Shown in pieces: positions 26,459 through 35,679 of a stretch of 64,000 nt of DNA; the first letter of the stretch is position 1; each line of letters starts with the position of its first letter. The notes under the pieces were generated by a model. The model was not told the origin of the DNA. It searched no databases and was given only the letters and a program-made list of their open reading frames with translations. The stretch comes from Apostichopus japonicus (taxonomy: Eukaryota > Echinodermata > Holothuroidea > Aspidochirotida > Stichopodidae), in the NCBI RefSeq assembly GCF_037975245.1, contig NC_092571.1, forward strand, positions 12,655,917-12,719,916, read 5' to 3'. A program made the position numbers and the translations under genes.

Positions 26459-26906
26459 ATGGAACAGCCCCACATGTTGATGACAACAAGACTGTCTTTA
26501 GAATCCACGACCACTACCTCGACCAGCGGGTACTCGAGTATATCCTTTTCCTCATCGCTGGAAGACCAACCGTCGGAGGCGAATGATGAGGACACTTCCC
26601 AGAATTCAAATCTCTCTTTCGGCTCATCCAAGGAGACGTCTCCTCCCCAGTTGGAGATAGAGGGCCCGGCCGTTGTCATGGCCGAGAATCACTTCACCTC
26701 CGACCTCGTCGCAGCCGAGGCCAAGCACAAAGCGGCTCACGAGAGCAGCCCCAGGACGGGTCGCCCGCTGCCCAAGTGGGACACCTGTGACAGCGAGGAC
26801 TCTGAGAGTGGTGGGTACTCCTCGCTGAGTTCATCTCAACCGTCCCCTTATTGGACCGGTCACAAGACAGAGGCGGGGGATAACACTGACGACGATGACA
26901 TGAGTA
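26459..26906 (+). CDS. PLCH: PLC-eta-like exon 1: start codon and Ser/Asp-rich N-terminal region
   Basis: Codes for residues 1-149 plus one base. The ATG has A at -3 and G at +4, a good initiation context. Seven bases upstream is a clean acceptor (pyrimidine tract ending cttcag at 26451), so the exon probably starts at 26452 and 5' UTR exons lie upstream. The frame is open further upstream to about 26372, so an earlier spliced start is possible. The peptide is low-complexity and Ser/Thr-rich, with acidic patches and the motif GYSS(I/L)S twice (from residues 24 and 119). No domain is recognised. The coding part is clearly more GC-rich than its flanks. The donor is GTAAGT at 26907, leaving phase 1. 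Confidence 0.75.
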
Positions 26907-27200
26907 GTAAGTGAAACATGATCCTAGTGTGCTGATTGTACCAGTCTTATGTTAATAGATATGAATGAGGATGGTAGGGGAGGAGGAGAGGGGGGGGGGT
27001 GGAATTGGACAGAAGGGAAACATGATCCTAGTGTGCTGATTGAACCAGTCTTATGTTAATAGATATGAATGAGGATGGTGGGGGAGGAGGAGAGGGGGGT
27101 GGAATTGGACAGAAGGGAAACATGATCCTAGTGTGCTGATTGCACCAGTCTTATGTACATAGATATGAAAGAGGAGAGGTGGGGGTGAGCCAAAAGGGGG
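26907..27200 (+). repeat. Three tandem copies of a roughly 100-bp G-rich unit at the exon 1 donor
   Basis: The sequence GAAACATGATCCTAGTGTGC recurs at about 26913, 27018 and 27118. In the first two copies it is followed by a purine tract with runs of G (ggggaggaggagaggggggg). The first copy starts immediately after the splice donor GTAAGT. The G runs have the spacing needed for a G-quadruplex on the transcript. Intron 1 otherwise shows no features to 27592. Confidence 0.85.
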
Positions 27201-27592
27201 TGTGGAGGGGGGGGAGGGTTGTGACAACTCTGGGGATGGGGGATCAATTGATTACTTTAAGATTAACCTTATATGCACTCAAACTTAAAGATGACTTTCT
27301 TACTAAATGAACGATAATTAGTAAAGGGTGATATTGTTTTTAATGTTTGACCGTAATTTAGATATGAGTCTTGCATACAGCTACAATGGACATGTTGATC
27401 CGAATCCTCCCCTGCCGGCCAATCTCAATCCTGTGTCCGGTCCCTGAAGTGAGCAGGCGGACAGTGTCGTAATCATGTATGACGTTGCCTCTTCTCATTT
27501 CAGTTAACGTCGTCCCCACTTTTTTTATGAGTCTGTTACGACGTGCACACCGTTATAGCTGAAATTTATGTGCTAATATTTCCTTTTTCTAG

Positions 27593-27733
27593 AATGTCTT
27601 TCCAATATGTGTCTGGGCACCCCAGTGACCAAGATCAAGAGACAAAACCGGACGTCGGTCAAGACGTTATACCTGGACTCGAGTCGGACCCTCATCAAGT
27701 GGAAACCGTCAAAGAAGGGGAACAAGGCCAAAA
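27593..27733 (+). CDS. PLCH: PLC-eta-like exon 2: first half of PH domain
   Basis: Follows a strong acceptor (tttcctttttctag) and ends at donor GTGAGT (27734). Joined to exon 1 it gives K150-C-L-S-N-M-C-L-G-T, the usual entry to the PLC PH domain, where eta proteins have a Lys-Cys-Met-Ser start and a short x-G-T turn. Then come basic strands (KIKRQNRTSVKTLYLD) and the W of IKWKPSKKGNKAK at the end of the early beta strands. PH domains of this class help attach the enzyme to phosphoinositide membranes. Both ends are phase 1. Confidence 0.85.
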
Positions 27734-29235
27734 GTGAGTCACGAATAATTTATCACCCACAAAGAACGGATGAGGGTTGGCGGGGGCGGGGGTGATGGGG
27801 TGAGGGAACGGTGACGGGTGAGGGAGGGAGGGAGTCAACCATGAGGTGTGGGTGCAGAAGGGTGCTTTGAGGTGCGGGTGAGGGTGAGGGTGCCATGAGG
27901 TGGGGGTGAGGTGTTTTGGTAATGGCACAGTTTTACCATATTATACATGCATAATACTTGGTAAGCTTTGTAAATTAAATTTTGAGGACACACCAAATAG
28001 CTGGCTATTATAAGTTTTGGAGAAAGTTTTTCCTATACACTATCGACATATGTGTTAATACTGCCATGTAGCAGGCTTGTGATGTACATGAGATCCAGAT
28101 GTGGCAATTCATACTTAACTGAATCAGTGGTGCATACAGGATTCCAACCGGGAGGGGGGAAGCACCCCCCCACCCTACACACCATTGTACACATGCTACT
28201 GAGCTAGATTCAACATCGGGGAGGATCTTAATTCTATTTTCACCTTTCACTCCAGCAATATCCAAAGTATCAAAATATGTGCCATAATTTGAACCTATTG
28301 AAGCAAATTTGTCATGAAATTTGGGTCAAAATTTTGCTTTGGGGAATGTTTATTGAGTTCATCAACCCATGTGCCATATGGCAAACCGTTATTTCCTGTT
28401 TGACAGGTTTTCATTTTGCGGTCTTGTATTTATATTGCCTCATGACTCAATCACGGATTCTCCTTCAGGTTGTAACAATGTTTGCTAAAGGAATAAATTT
28501 AGCAGCAACAGTTAATTTAGTATGTAAATTTGATTTTGAAATCTTGATGGACTTTACCACGGATGAAACCTTTTCCAGGTATAGTCATAAAAGCTGCGAG
28601 CAATATCAAAGTTTATCATCTTATGGAAGTTCGATAGTATAGACCCCCCCGATGAATCGTCATCTTGGAAGCGACTAAGTTTCATGCATCATCCTTTAAA
28701 AGTAGGGAAGGCTTCAACAATTTAAGAAGGGGCACCAAGAATTTAAGGAGGGGAACAAAGAATTCAAGGAGGGGCCCCAAGAATTATAAGGAGGGGCACG
28801 AACAATTTAAGAATGGGCAGCAAGAAGTTAAGGAGGGGCACCAACAATTTAAGAAGTGGATGTGCTAATTGATCTTGTCCTGTTAATACTTGTGAAGTAT
28901 TTGTGAAAATAATTTGGTGGGAGGGGGGGAAGGGGAAGGATCAGGGCATAGTAGTCTGTACGGAGGGAGGGAGATGGTAACAGTTCTCCTGTTTTCTCGG
29001 CCTGGCTACATGGGACTGCTCTAACTGTTAAATGTAACCCCTTGAAGGTCCATCTCCTTTTGGTGATGACTTAGATTGAAAAAATAAACCGGCCGGTTTC
29101 CCAGTGATAGAAATCTCTGGTCAACACATCGTTAATTTTATACCCCACTTTCGCTGATAATTTTGCAATCTGAGGTCATTACCGAAGAAACGTCGAGGGA
29201 AATTTGACCTTCTCTGCCTTAATTTGCACACTCAG
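27734..29235 (+). other. Intron 2 with GGTGAGGG repeats and a 21-bp minisatellite
   Basis: From 27770 to 27920 the strand is a run of GGTGAGGG/GGTGGGGG-type repeats. From about 28715 to 28860 there is a diverged 21-24 bp tandem repeat of the type AATTTAAGAAGGGGCACCAAG, six to seven copies. It stays open on the + strand and would give a Lys/Arg/Gly-rich peptide, which I regard as a by-product. The rest has no recognised coding signal. Confidence 0.6.
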
Positions 29236-29485
29236 TTTCGGTCCGTTCAGTGAAAGAAGTGAGAGAGGGCGCCAACACGGAAGCTTTCAGGAAATACGTC
29301 ATGTACAACCACCAAAACAACGACATCAGTTGTTTCTCTATCATTCACGGGACCGGATGGGATTCCATGGATCTGATAACAGACTCCAAGGACGAATGCC
29401 GGGATTGGGTCCGGGGGCTTCGATATCTCATCTGCCAACATCAAGAGGAGGTCAAGAGGGAAGAAGCGGATTTATTGAGAGATAA
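29236..29485 (+). CDS. PLCH: PLC-eta-like exon 3: second half of PH domain and linker
   Basis: Acceptor cactcag at 29235. The split codon gives Ile197, then S-V-R-S-V-K-E-V-R-E-G, which follows on from KAK of exon 2 as in other PLC PH domains. The stretch SCFSIIHG...SMDLITDS and the helix with Trp254 (RDWVRGLRYL) close the PH fold. A charged linker follows (QEEVKREEADLLRD). The genomic frame stops shortly after (29504), so splicing must occur before that. I end the exon at 29485, just before ATATCCTTT, as a U12-type donor (phase 2). An alternative GT donor at 29451 is discussed in the findings. Confidence 0.82.
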
Positions 29486-32400
29486 ATATCCTTTTTGTTT
29501 TTGAATTTAAATGAAAATGTAAATCAATCTTTTCAATTTGGCACAGGAAAAAAAATCCCTGGCTTTATGGTTAGACTAGTCTAGTACTCTGTCAAACAGG
29601 TATTTCCACAGATTTGAAAAAAGAAAAGAAAAGAAAACTGCCAGGGATTTGATCAGGTTAAGGTTAAAAGAATGCATACCTAAAAGAGCAGTATATAGTG
29701 AGGCCTACTATATATTACACCAATTTGTAGCGTACTCACTAGAAACTGTCAAAATTGTCCAATTTCTTATCGATATCGTCTCCTCCCAGCAGCGTAGATT
29801 ATTCTTAGATTTTTCAGGTCTGTTAAATTAGAAAACGAAAAATGTCTATTAGGGAGAGCAAATATTGCTCGTTTGAAATCAACCATAATTTGTGAACATT
29901 AATTGTGTGACCTTTCTAGATTACTTGGGAGGCAACAAAGGATGAACATTTTTATTTTGACGTATCAGTACATTAGTGATCCAAACATTTGTACGTTTGT
30001 TAAAAGAAGTCTCCCCCTTTTTGGTTCCAACTACACTCAAACTCTATTCCGGATATTGAAGAGGGTTAAACCAGAGAGCACTTAATCTTTCAACGAGAGA
30101 GTGCCAAGCTCAGAGAGTGGTGCTAACAGACGCCTAAAAGTATTATTTGATTCCTTTGGCATATTTTATCGGGGGGGGGGGGGGGAGGGGGGGAGGCGAC
30201 ACATACAGTAAACTAATGTTAACCTTTAAGGCTTGACATTTCAAAATACCATACCTACATCAACGTTTATCCTCTTTTTGCCCTTAGGGGGTATATTTTG
30301 GCGAAATATCTTCAATTTTATGCTATATGATTCACAGATTATTGAAAGATATGCTTTGGAGGGTAATTTTGAAAGCACAAAATACTCTTTGTTGTGAAAT
30401 CCGCTAAGTTTTGCAACATGTTTTATACTTCTCATAACTAATATTAACTGACAGTCATCGATATGCTCTGAAGGTGTACATATATGCCAAATACAGTTAT
30501 CATCAGCTTCAGATGGTATTGAAAAGAGCATTTCTGACTCTTCAAGCCTTTAAGCCAGTTTGGAGTACAGGCACTTCATTGTGCTAAAATGACCACAAAA
30601 AAAAAAGGACTCAAAACCTTAAAATATATAATATATATCACACTCATATAACCAGGTGTGTGACATCCCGGTGAAAAGTTTTTACCGGTGAATATTTGCC
30701 CCTTTCCAAAAAGATGTATCCCTCTAGAAGGTGTAAAAAAAATGTGGAGTTACCTGAAAGGGAGTAGCCTAAAGCAACCTTGGAATATTATTAGCAAATT
30801 TATAAAAGAATCTTGAAAAAACAAAAACCCCAAAATAAGAAGGTTTAGTTGAGAAAATGAATTGTGTTTGAAAAATTAACGGGTTAACCGATATTGTGAT
30901 AGATGTGTCTGCTTGACTTTTTAAATCCACAATGTGAATTGTCAATTTCTTGTTGATGTATTCGTATACTAAATTCTTCATTTGATTATTTTCTCTGCAT
31001 TTGGCATTCTTCACATTCAGCCTTCAGTTCTCATTGATATAAGGACAGGAAAAGAAAGCTAAGCAATTCAATTTTTTTTTTCTAATTTGCTGTGTCTGTA
31101 TAGTCTGAACTATTGTACAAGGTAACGTCTGTAAGAGAGATGGGTTTCGATTCTTCTTCTTCTTCTCCTTCTTCATCATCTTCTTCTATTTTTTTCTGTA
31201 ACTGTCGAGGACTGAATCCTTTTAACCGGGTAGAAAAGTACGTGCATCCTTCCCTTCCATTAACCCAAAGAAAACCCATGGGAAAGACACACGACAGGTG
31301 GAATTTCAATACGTTCGTATTGAATTAATTTTTCGTTCTCAAGACACTTACAGATTGAGTGGAGGATGCAAGTGAACTTTTTTCTTTAAAAGAGCAGACC
31401 GTTCGTAATTAAGTTATTGGAACAGAATGCCGATGGAAAGAAATCGGGGGCTTTTTTTTCATGCTGCATTTTGAAAGACAAATGCTGAAGACTTTCTGCT
31501 TGGTGTCTTGCCAATAAAATATATTTCCTGTTGTCTGCATTTTGTGTGGGCGCAAATTATTATCGGGGGGGGGGGGGACTTCAGTTCTGATGTTCATCAC
31601 CTGGAACAAGTCATATTAAAAATGCTGAAATAATTTTTGGGGCATTATGTTGAATTTGTTGTCACATTTGATATACTCTTAAGAGATGAAACCTTAGGAA
31701 CGGCAGAAAATGGAACATGTCTGTAGATTAGGGTGGATCAAGGTGGGGGGCTCTCAGGAGAGGGAAGGAAGTAGGGGCCGAGGTTGGAGTGTTTTTGGGT
31801 GATGCTGGGAGATAGGTGTCACCATGGGAGCAGGGCAGGGGAGGGGGAAAAAATCCCTACATGTGGTGCACTTTCATAGCATAGCTTGCACGAAGAACTT
31901 TTTGCAGCTAATTTAGCCAGCTAGGAAAATGTGCACAGGAATCCGATATTCATTGACAGTAATGGAATTGTTTTACCAGGTGTCAGCATTTAAGCATATT
32001 TTCCGACAAAAAATGTTTCTGCTTAACTCTGCGATTGTGATGGCAGACGAGCATGTTTTTTTTGGGGGCGGGAATGTTTTGTTGCTAAGTTACAGGCTTA
32101 CTACAAAGATTGTGACAACATAAGGGTAGTGCAAAGTATCTGTTGTAGTTGGGAATATAAAAGACTACTTAACTGAAGTCACGGACGCATAGAAAGCGTA
32201 CAAACTGTTATTAATTCCATTTCATTATTAAATGTTCTATGTTCCTTCTGGAATATCTGAGGTCCTTGCTCGAAGATGCAAATATCACTGTAATCACTGA
32301 ACCGACGTCTCTGTGACGATTTGGTAGCACCGACGTAATTAGTCATTTCTACACTTAGCCTAATTTGCGTACATGTGTCTGGGCAGGTATAGGTGATGAT

Positions 32401-34441
32401 GCTAAATACCAACGATGACAGCTCGAAGGTTTGCATGGAGTAGAAATATCTCCGAAGAGCGGAAGTCGATGGAGTGATGTGCGTCGTAGCTTAAGGGAAT
32501 GAAAAATAGTTCCCTTGGATCTCAGTACAGTCCGAAATGCTCAGAACAGTTTTGCATCAATTTTTCATAATGAAATGTGACCTGCAGAGATATGCTTTGA
32601 GCAAAACTTAGTATTTTCCATGCCTGTTTAGTAGCATATGTCTGGTCAGTATATCGTCGCCCGATTTCTCACCCGAGCCAGATCGCTTTGCTTCGCGTGA
32701 CTTCCTTCGCAGGTTGCACTGCCTCCTTGGGCGAGGGAGCCGCTATAACATTTCAGTTTTTTGCTCAAAAGTTAAGACCCGACAACTGCAGCCATTCCCT
32801 GTCACCGACTTTCACGGTTTTGAATATTTAATGACAGCAAAGGATATCAAAGTCTATGGCAGGCCAATATTTGTGGGTGACATTTATTGACTTATCGCTC
32901 GAAGCAATTTCTTTTTGCATCACACCCAACGGCTCTTTTCTGCCGGGAAATTACTTTGGTTTCTTGAGAGAGATGCCATTTTAATCTTTAATTGAGACCA
33001 GTGATAAATGTTAAAGGAGGAAAAAAAAAAAATATCTATTTTATTTGGGTATTAAGGCTTGAATACCATCAAAGTTATTCAGTAGGTCATTTGAAGTGAA
33101 GTTACTGTTTGGATATACAGTGGCATTATGCACGTGAGCTGATTTGAGGGGTAGGGGGAGGGGAGAGGGGGCAGAATGAGACAGAAGGGTGAAGCAAGGA
33201 AAGATGAAATTAATATGGAATAGGGAAGTGGACATATGCCATAATTGGCTTAATCACTTTATGAGTTTTTTTTTCCATCTAAATTGCTTAAGGTCATCTG
33301 AATAGAGCAACAAAAATAATTTTGTTGTCTAAATTTCTACGTTAAAGTTTCAAATTGTCTGTGGATAGTGTGAAGGGTGGAGAACCTCTAGGATAATAAT
33401 TTTGGATACTTTTACAATTTTTTAAATGAAGTCAGGTTGAAAACCATTATATGGAAACTTTACGGTGGTGTCAAAAATGTTAAAATCTCTTTGCAAATAT
33501 ATTAACATGTCTCAAGAAAATAACTTAAATTTTTCACTTGATTATGTTAACAATTTGCCTCAATTGATCAAATCTGTACGTTAAGCAAGTTATCTCATTT
33601 GTCTTTTGTATGCTATTTTAATAACTAAACATTCAACTCATCAAATTTTCAACAATTTTAACTTTTTATAGCAAAATGATGAATTGCTTCGTGGAATCAT
33701 TATTTTAACATTTTTCTGAAGCAAATACTGAGTGATAATAGATATGAAACATTAGCATTTCTTCATTGACTAACAACAATTTGGAATCAGTTAAATTGCC
33801 AACTTCTAAATGAGCCAATAAATTGAAATTTTTTTTAAGATCAATTGCTGTTTTGCAAAGTTAACCTGACATTAGTGAGAAATTCGTCATTTAATTTTCT
33901 TAAAATTCAGCAAGAAGTAAATCAACATTTTTGGCATTTCTATTGAGATAATAACAGTAAGCAATTTTACAAATTTTTTTCTCCAAAAAATTGCTCATAA
34001 AATATGATGCATATATTAACTATGGCAGCTTACAACATTTCCAATTACCATTAACCACATACTTTGTTTGTTTGTTGCATGTATCTGCACTCACGATATT
34101 TCTTTTTGTCGTCCAATTGTGCAAGAGTTAAGAGCTGTAAATTTTGACGATAGATTTGATTTGTTTGAGTCATTACGTAAACAATCTCCAAAGTAAACAA
34201 AATGTGACTGTAGCCATAAATCTTGAGAGCAGTTTCCTCTACATCTCCAAATCTTTGAGTAAAATATTGTCATGATGCATTATTTTCTAAGTGGCTTTGA
34301 GCCAGGGATAAAAAATCAGAACCCTATCACACCACTTTCAAACAAACACACACAGACACACTGAGAAGTTTGTTCTTAAGTTTTGTTTTTAAAATTTGCA
34401 ACTTATTTTAAAAAAAATGTTCCTTATCGCCATTTTCCCAC
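29486..34441 (+). other. Predicted U12-type AT-AC intron (intron 3)
   Basis: The intron begins ATATCCTTTT, the textbook U12 AT-AC donor. It ends TTCCCAC, with TTCCTTATC at 34420-34428 matching the U12 branch-site consensus TTCCTTRAY at eight of nine positions. The likely branch A (34426) is 15 nt from the intron end, within the narrow spacing of this class. Joining phase 2 to phase 2 restores Asn280 and then WLKAVF, the conserved start of the EF-hand region in PLC-eta. There is no AG between 34381 and the Trp codon to serve as a conventional acceptor keeping this residue. Inside I see poly-G runs (about 30170-30190) and a TTC-rich run (about 31150-31190), but no coding exon. Confidence 0.75.
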
Positions 34442-34571
34442 CTGGCTGAAGGCAGTTTTTAAGTCAGCCGACAAGAGCGGAGACGGGCTGCTCAGCATGG
34501 ATGAGGTCCAGAGGCTCCTCCACAAGATGAACGTCAATCTCAGCAAACGAAAAGTCAAACAATTGTTCAAG
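34442..34571 (+). CDS. PLCH: PLC-eta-like exon 4: first EF-hand
   Basis: The first base completes Asn280, then Trp281 and LKAVFKSA lead to a canonical 12-residue calcium loop DKSGDGLLSMDE (residues 290-301: Asp at 1, Ser at 3, Asp at 5, Gly at 6, Glu at 12). It continues with the helix VQRLLHKMNVNLSKRKVKQL and ends after Phe-Lys at donor GTGGGT (34572), phase 0. The loop has all expected ligands, so calcium binding is plausible, which fits the high calcium sensitivity known for PLC-eta. The last 45 bp of the exon are repeated 114 bp downstream in the intron. Confidence 0.88.
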
Positions 34572-34640
34572 GTGGGTGTCAGTTTTGACCATATTAGTCA
34601 TTTATGAATATGCAACATTTTCCATGGTCAGTTTATTCGG

Positions 34641-34730
34641 ATGAACGTTAATCTCAGCAAACGAAAAGTCAAACAATTGTTCAAGGTGGATGTCAGTTTT
34701 GACCATATTAGTCATTTATGAATATGCAAC
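34641..34730 (+). repeat. Tandem duplicate of exon 4 end plus intron start
   Basis: The stretch 34527-34616, covering the last 45 bp of exon 4, its donor and 45 bp of intron, recurs 114 bp downstream at 34641-34730 with few changes. In the copy a Val codon changed silently (gtc to gtt), and the donor GTGGGT became GTGGAT, a weaker match to the 5' splice consensus. The copy is an exon remnant in the intron, not a usable exon on its own. A possible acceptor (gtcag at 34630) lies just before it. Confidence 0.85.
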
Positions 34731-35055
34731 AGTTTTCAGTGGGGATACTAACATTGTCAGCTCAAGATAATATTATGAGCTTTACCACTATGCTCCTTTC
34801 CCAACCTCTCCTTCTTGCCCTTCCTACCCAAAAGAATTAAATCTTTTATATCTCACAATTTCAAAGTGCCCCTCCCCATCCCATCCCACCCCACCCCGCC
34901 ATCCTCTCCTTTTGATATTGAACATGCTTAATCTAATAGCATCTCATGCTTCCTTTGTCATATGGTATCATTCATTGTCCCGTTAAAAATAGGAATAAGA
35001 GTTAACGTTGAATGTGTCACGACACACTTAATAGCATTCTCAAGCTATCATTTAT

Positions 35056-35364
35056 ATGCAAGAGCGTGGTGGCCAATTGGCTAAGGCGTCGGACTTGTGA
35101 TCCAAGGTATACTGGTTCGATTCCTGCCTAGTTCATTGCGTTGTGTCCTTGAGCAAGATGCTTTATCTCACTTGCCTCTCTCCACCCAGGGGTTAAATGG
35201 GTACCTGTGAGGTAACTTGTCATTGGGCGCAGTATATAACTGCTGCCGACTGGAGAGATTGTTTCTGGGACAGGTTATCATTGACCAGGGGTAATATAAT
35301 GTCTGTATAGCGCTTTGAGACCTATCGCTGGTATAAAGCGCTATATAATTTTTTTTTTTTTTTT
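35056..35364 (+). mobile_element. tRNA-derived SINE in intron 4
   Basis: The head is tRNA-like, with an A-box-like stretch (TGGCCAATTGGCTAAGGC), a B box GGTTCGATTCC, and an anticodon arm whose loop CTTGTGA would read TGT (Thr-type). The body that follows (gtgtccttgagcaagatgct, then ccacccaggggttaaatggg) is of a kind I know from echinoderm and other marine deuterostome SINEs. It ends in AGCGCTATATAA and a long T run. The T run ends about 40 bp before exon 5. The exact family name is not assigned. Confidence 0.8.
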
Positions 35365-35405
35365 AAAAAAAAGCAAAAATATAACGTCCCTTGAAATCTT
35401 TCCAG

Positions 35406-35679
35406 GAGGCGGACACCAACACCACGGACGATAACGAGGGCCTCCTCGACTTTGACGAGTTCGTCTGCTTCTACAAGAGACTGAGCACGAGGCCGGAGCT
35501 GTTGTCGCTCCTGCAGGAGTATTCGGGCGGAAAAGAGTACCTCACGAGACAGGACTTTGAACTTTATCTTCGCCTGGAACAAGGCGAGAAAGAAATAAAG
35601 AAAGACGTCGTCAAACAGCTGATGGAACGATTCGAACCTGTTCCGGAAAATCTTAAAGAAGGAAGACTAGGGATCGATG
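35406..35679 (+). CDS. PLCH: PLC-eta-like exon 5: second EF-hand and EF-like lobe
   Basis: Acceptor ctttccag, phase 0. It begins EADTNTTDDNEGLLDFDEF, the second EF-hand. Like its relatives this loop is degenerate at position 1, and it looks about three residues longer here. Then come FYKRLSTRPELLSLLQEYS and LTRQDFELYLRLEQGE, the helices of the EF-hand-like second lobe. It ends EGRLGID plus one base at donor GTAAGC (35680), phase 1. The exon is distinctly GC-richer than the SINE and intron around it. With exon 4 it covers residues about 281-414, the usual length for this region. Confidence 0.9.

Noticed and set aside
28277-28642. 121-codon + strand open frame in intron 2
   Set aside because: AT-rich composition like its surroundings, no recognised domain, and it lies inside a well-supported intron.
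28665-28868. Lys/Arg-rich 67-codon frame
   Set aside because: Produced by a 21-bp minisatellite in intron 2.
31082-31328. Ser-rich and Glu-rich frames on opposite strands
   Set aside because: Both come from a (TTC)n run inside intron 3.
29451-34451. GT-AG reading of intron 3 (donor GTCAAG, acceptor ctgaag)
   Set aside because: It keeps phase, but the donor is poor and it removes about 15 residues including the conserved Trp. The AT-AC signals are far better. It is kept as the alternative to test.
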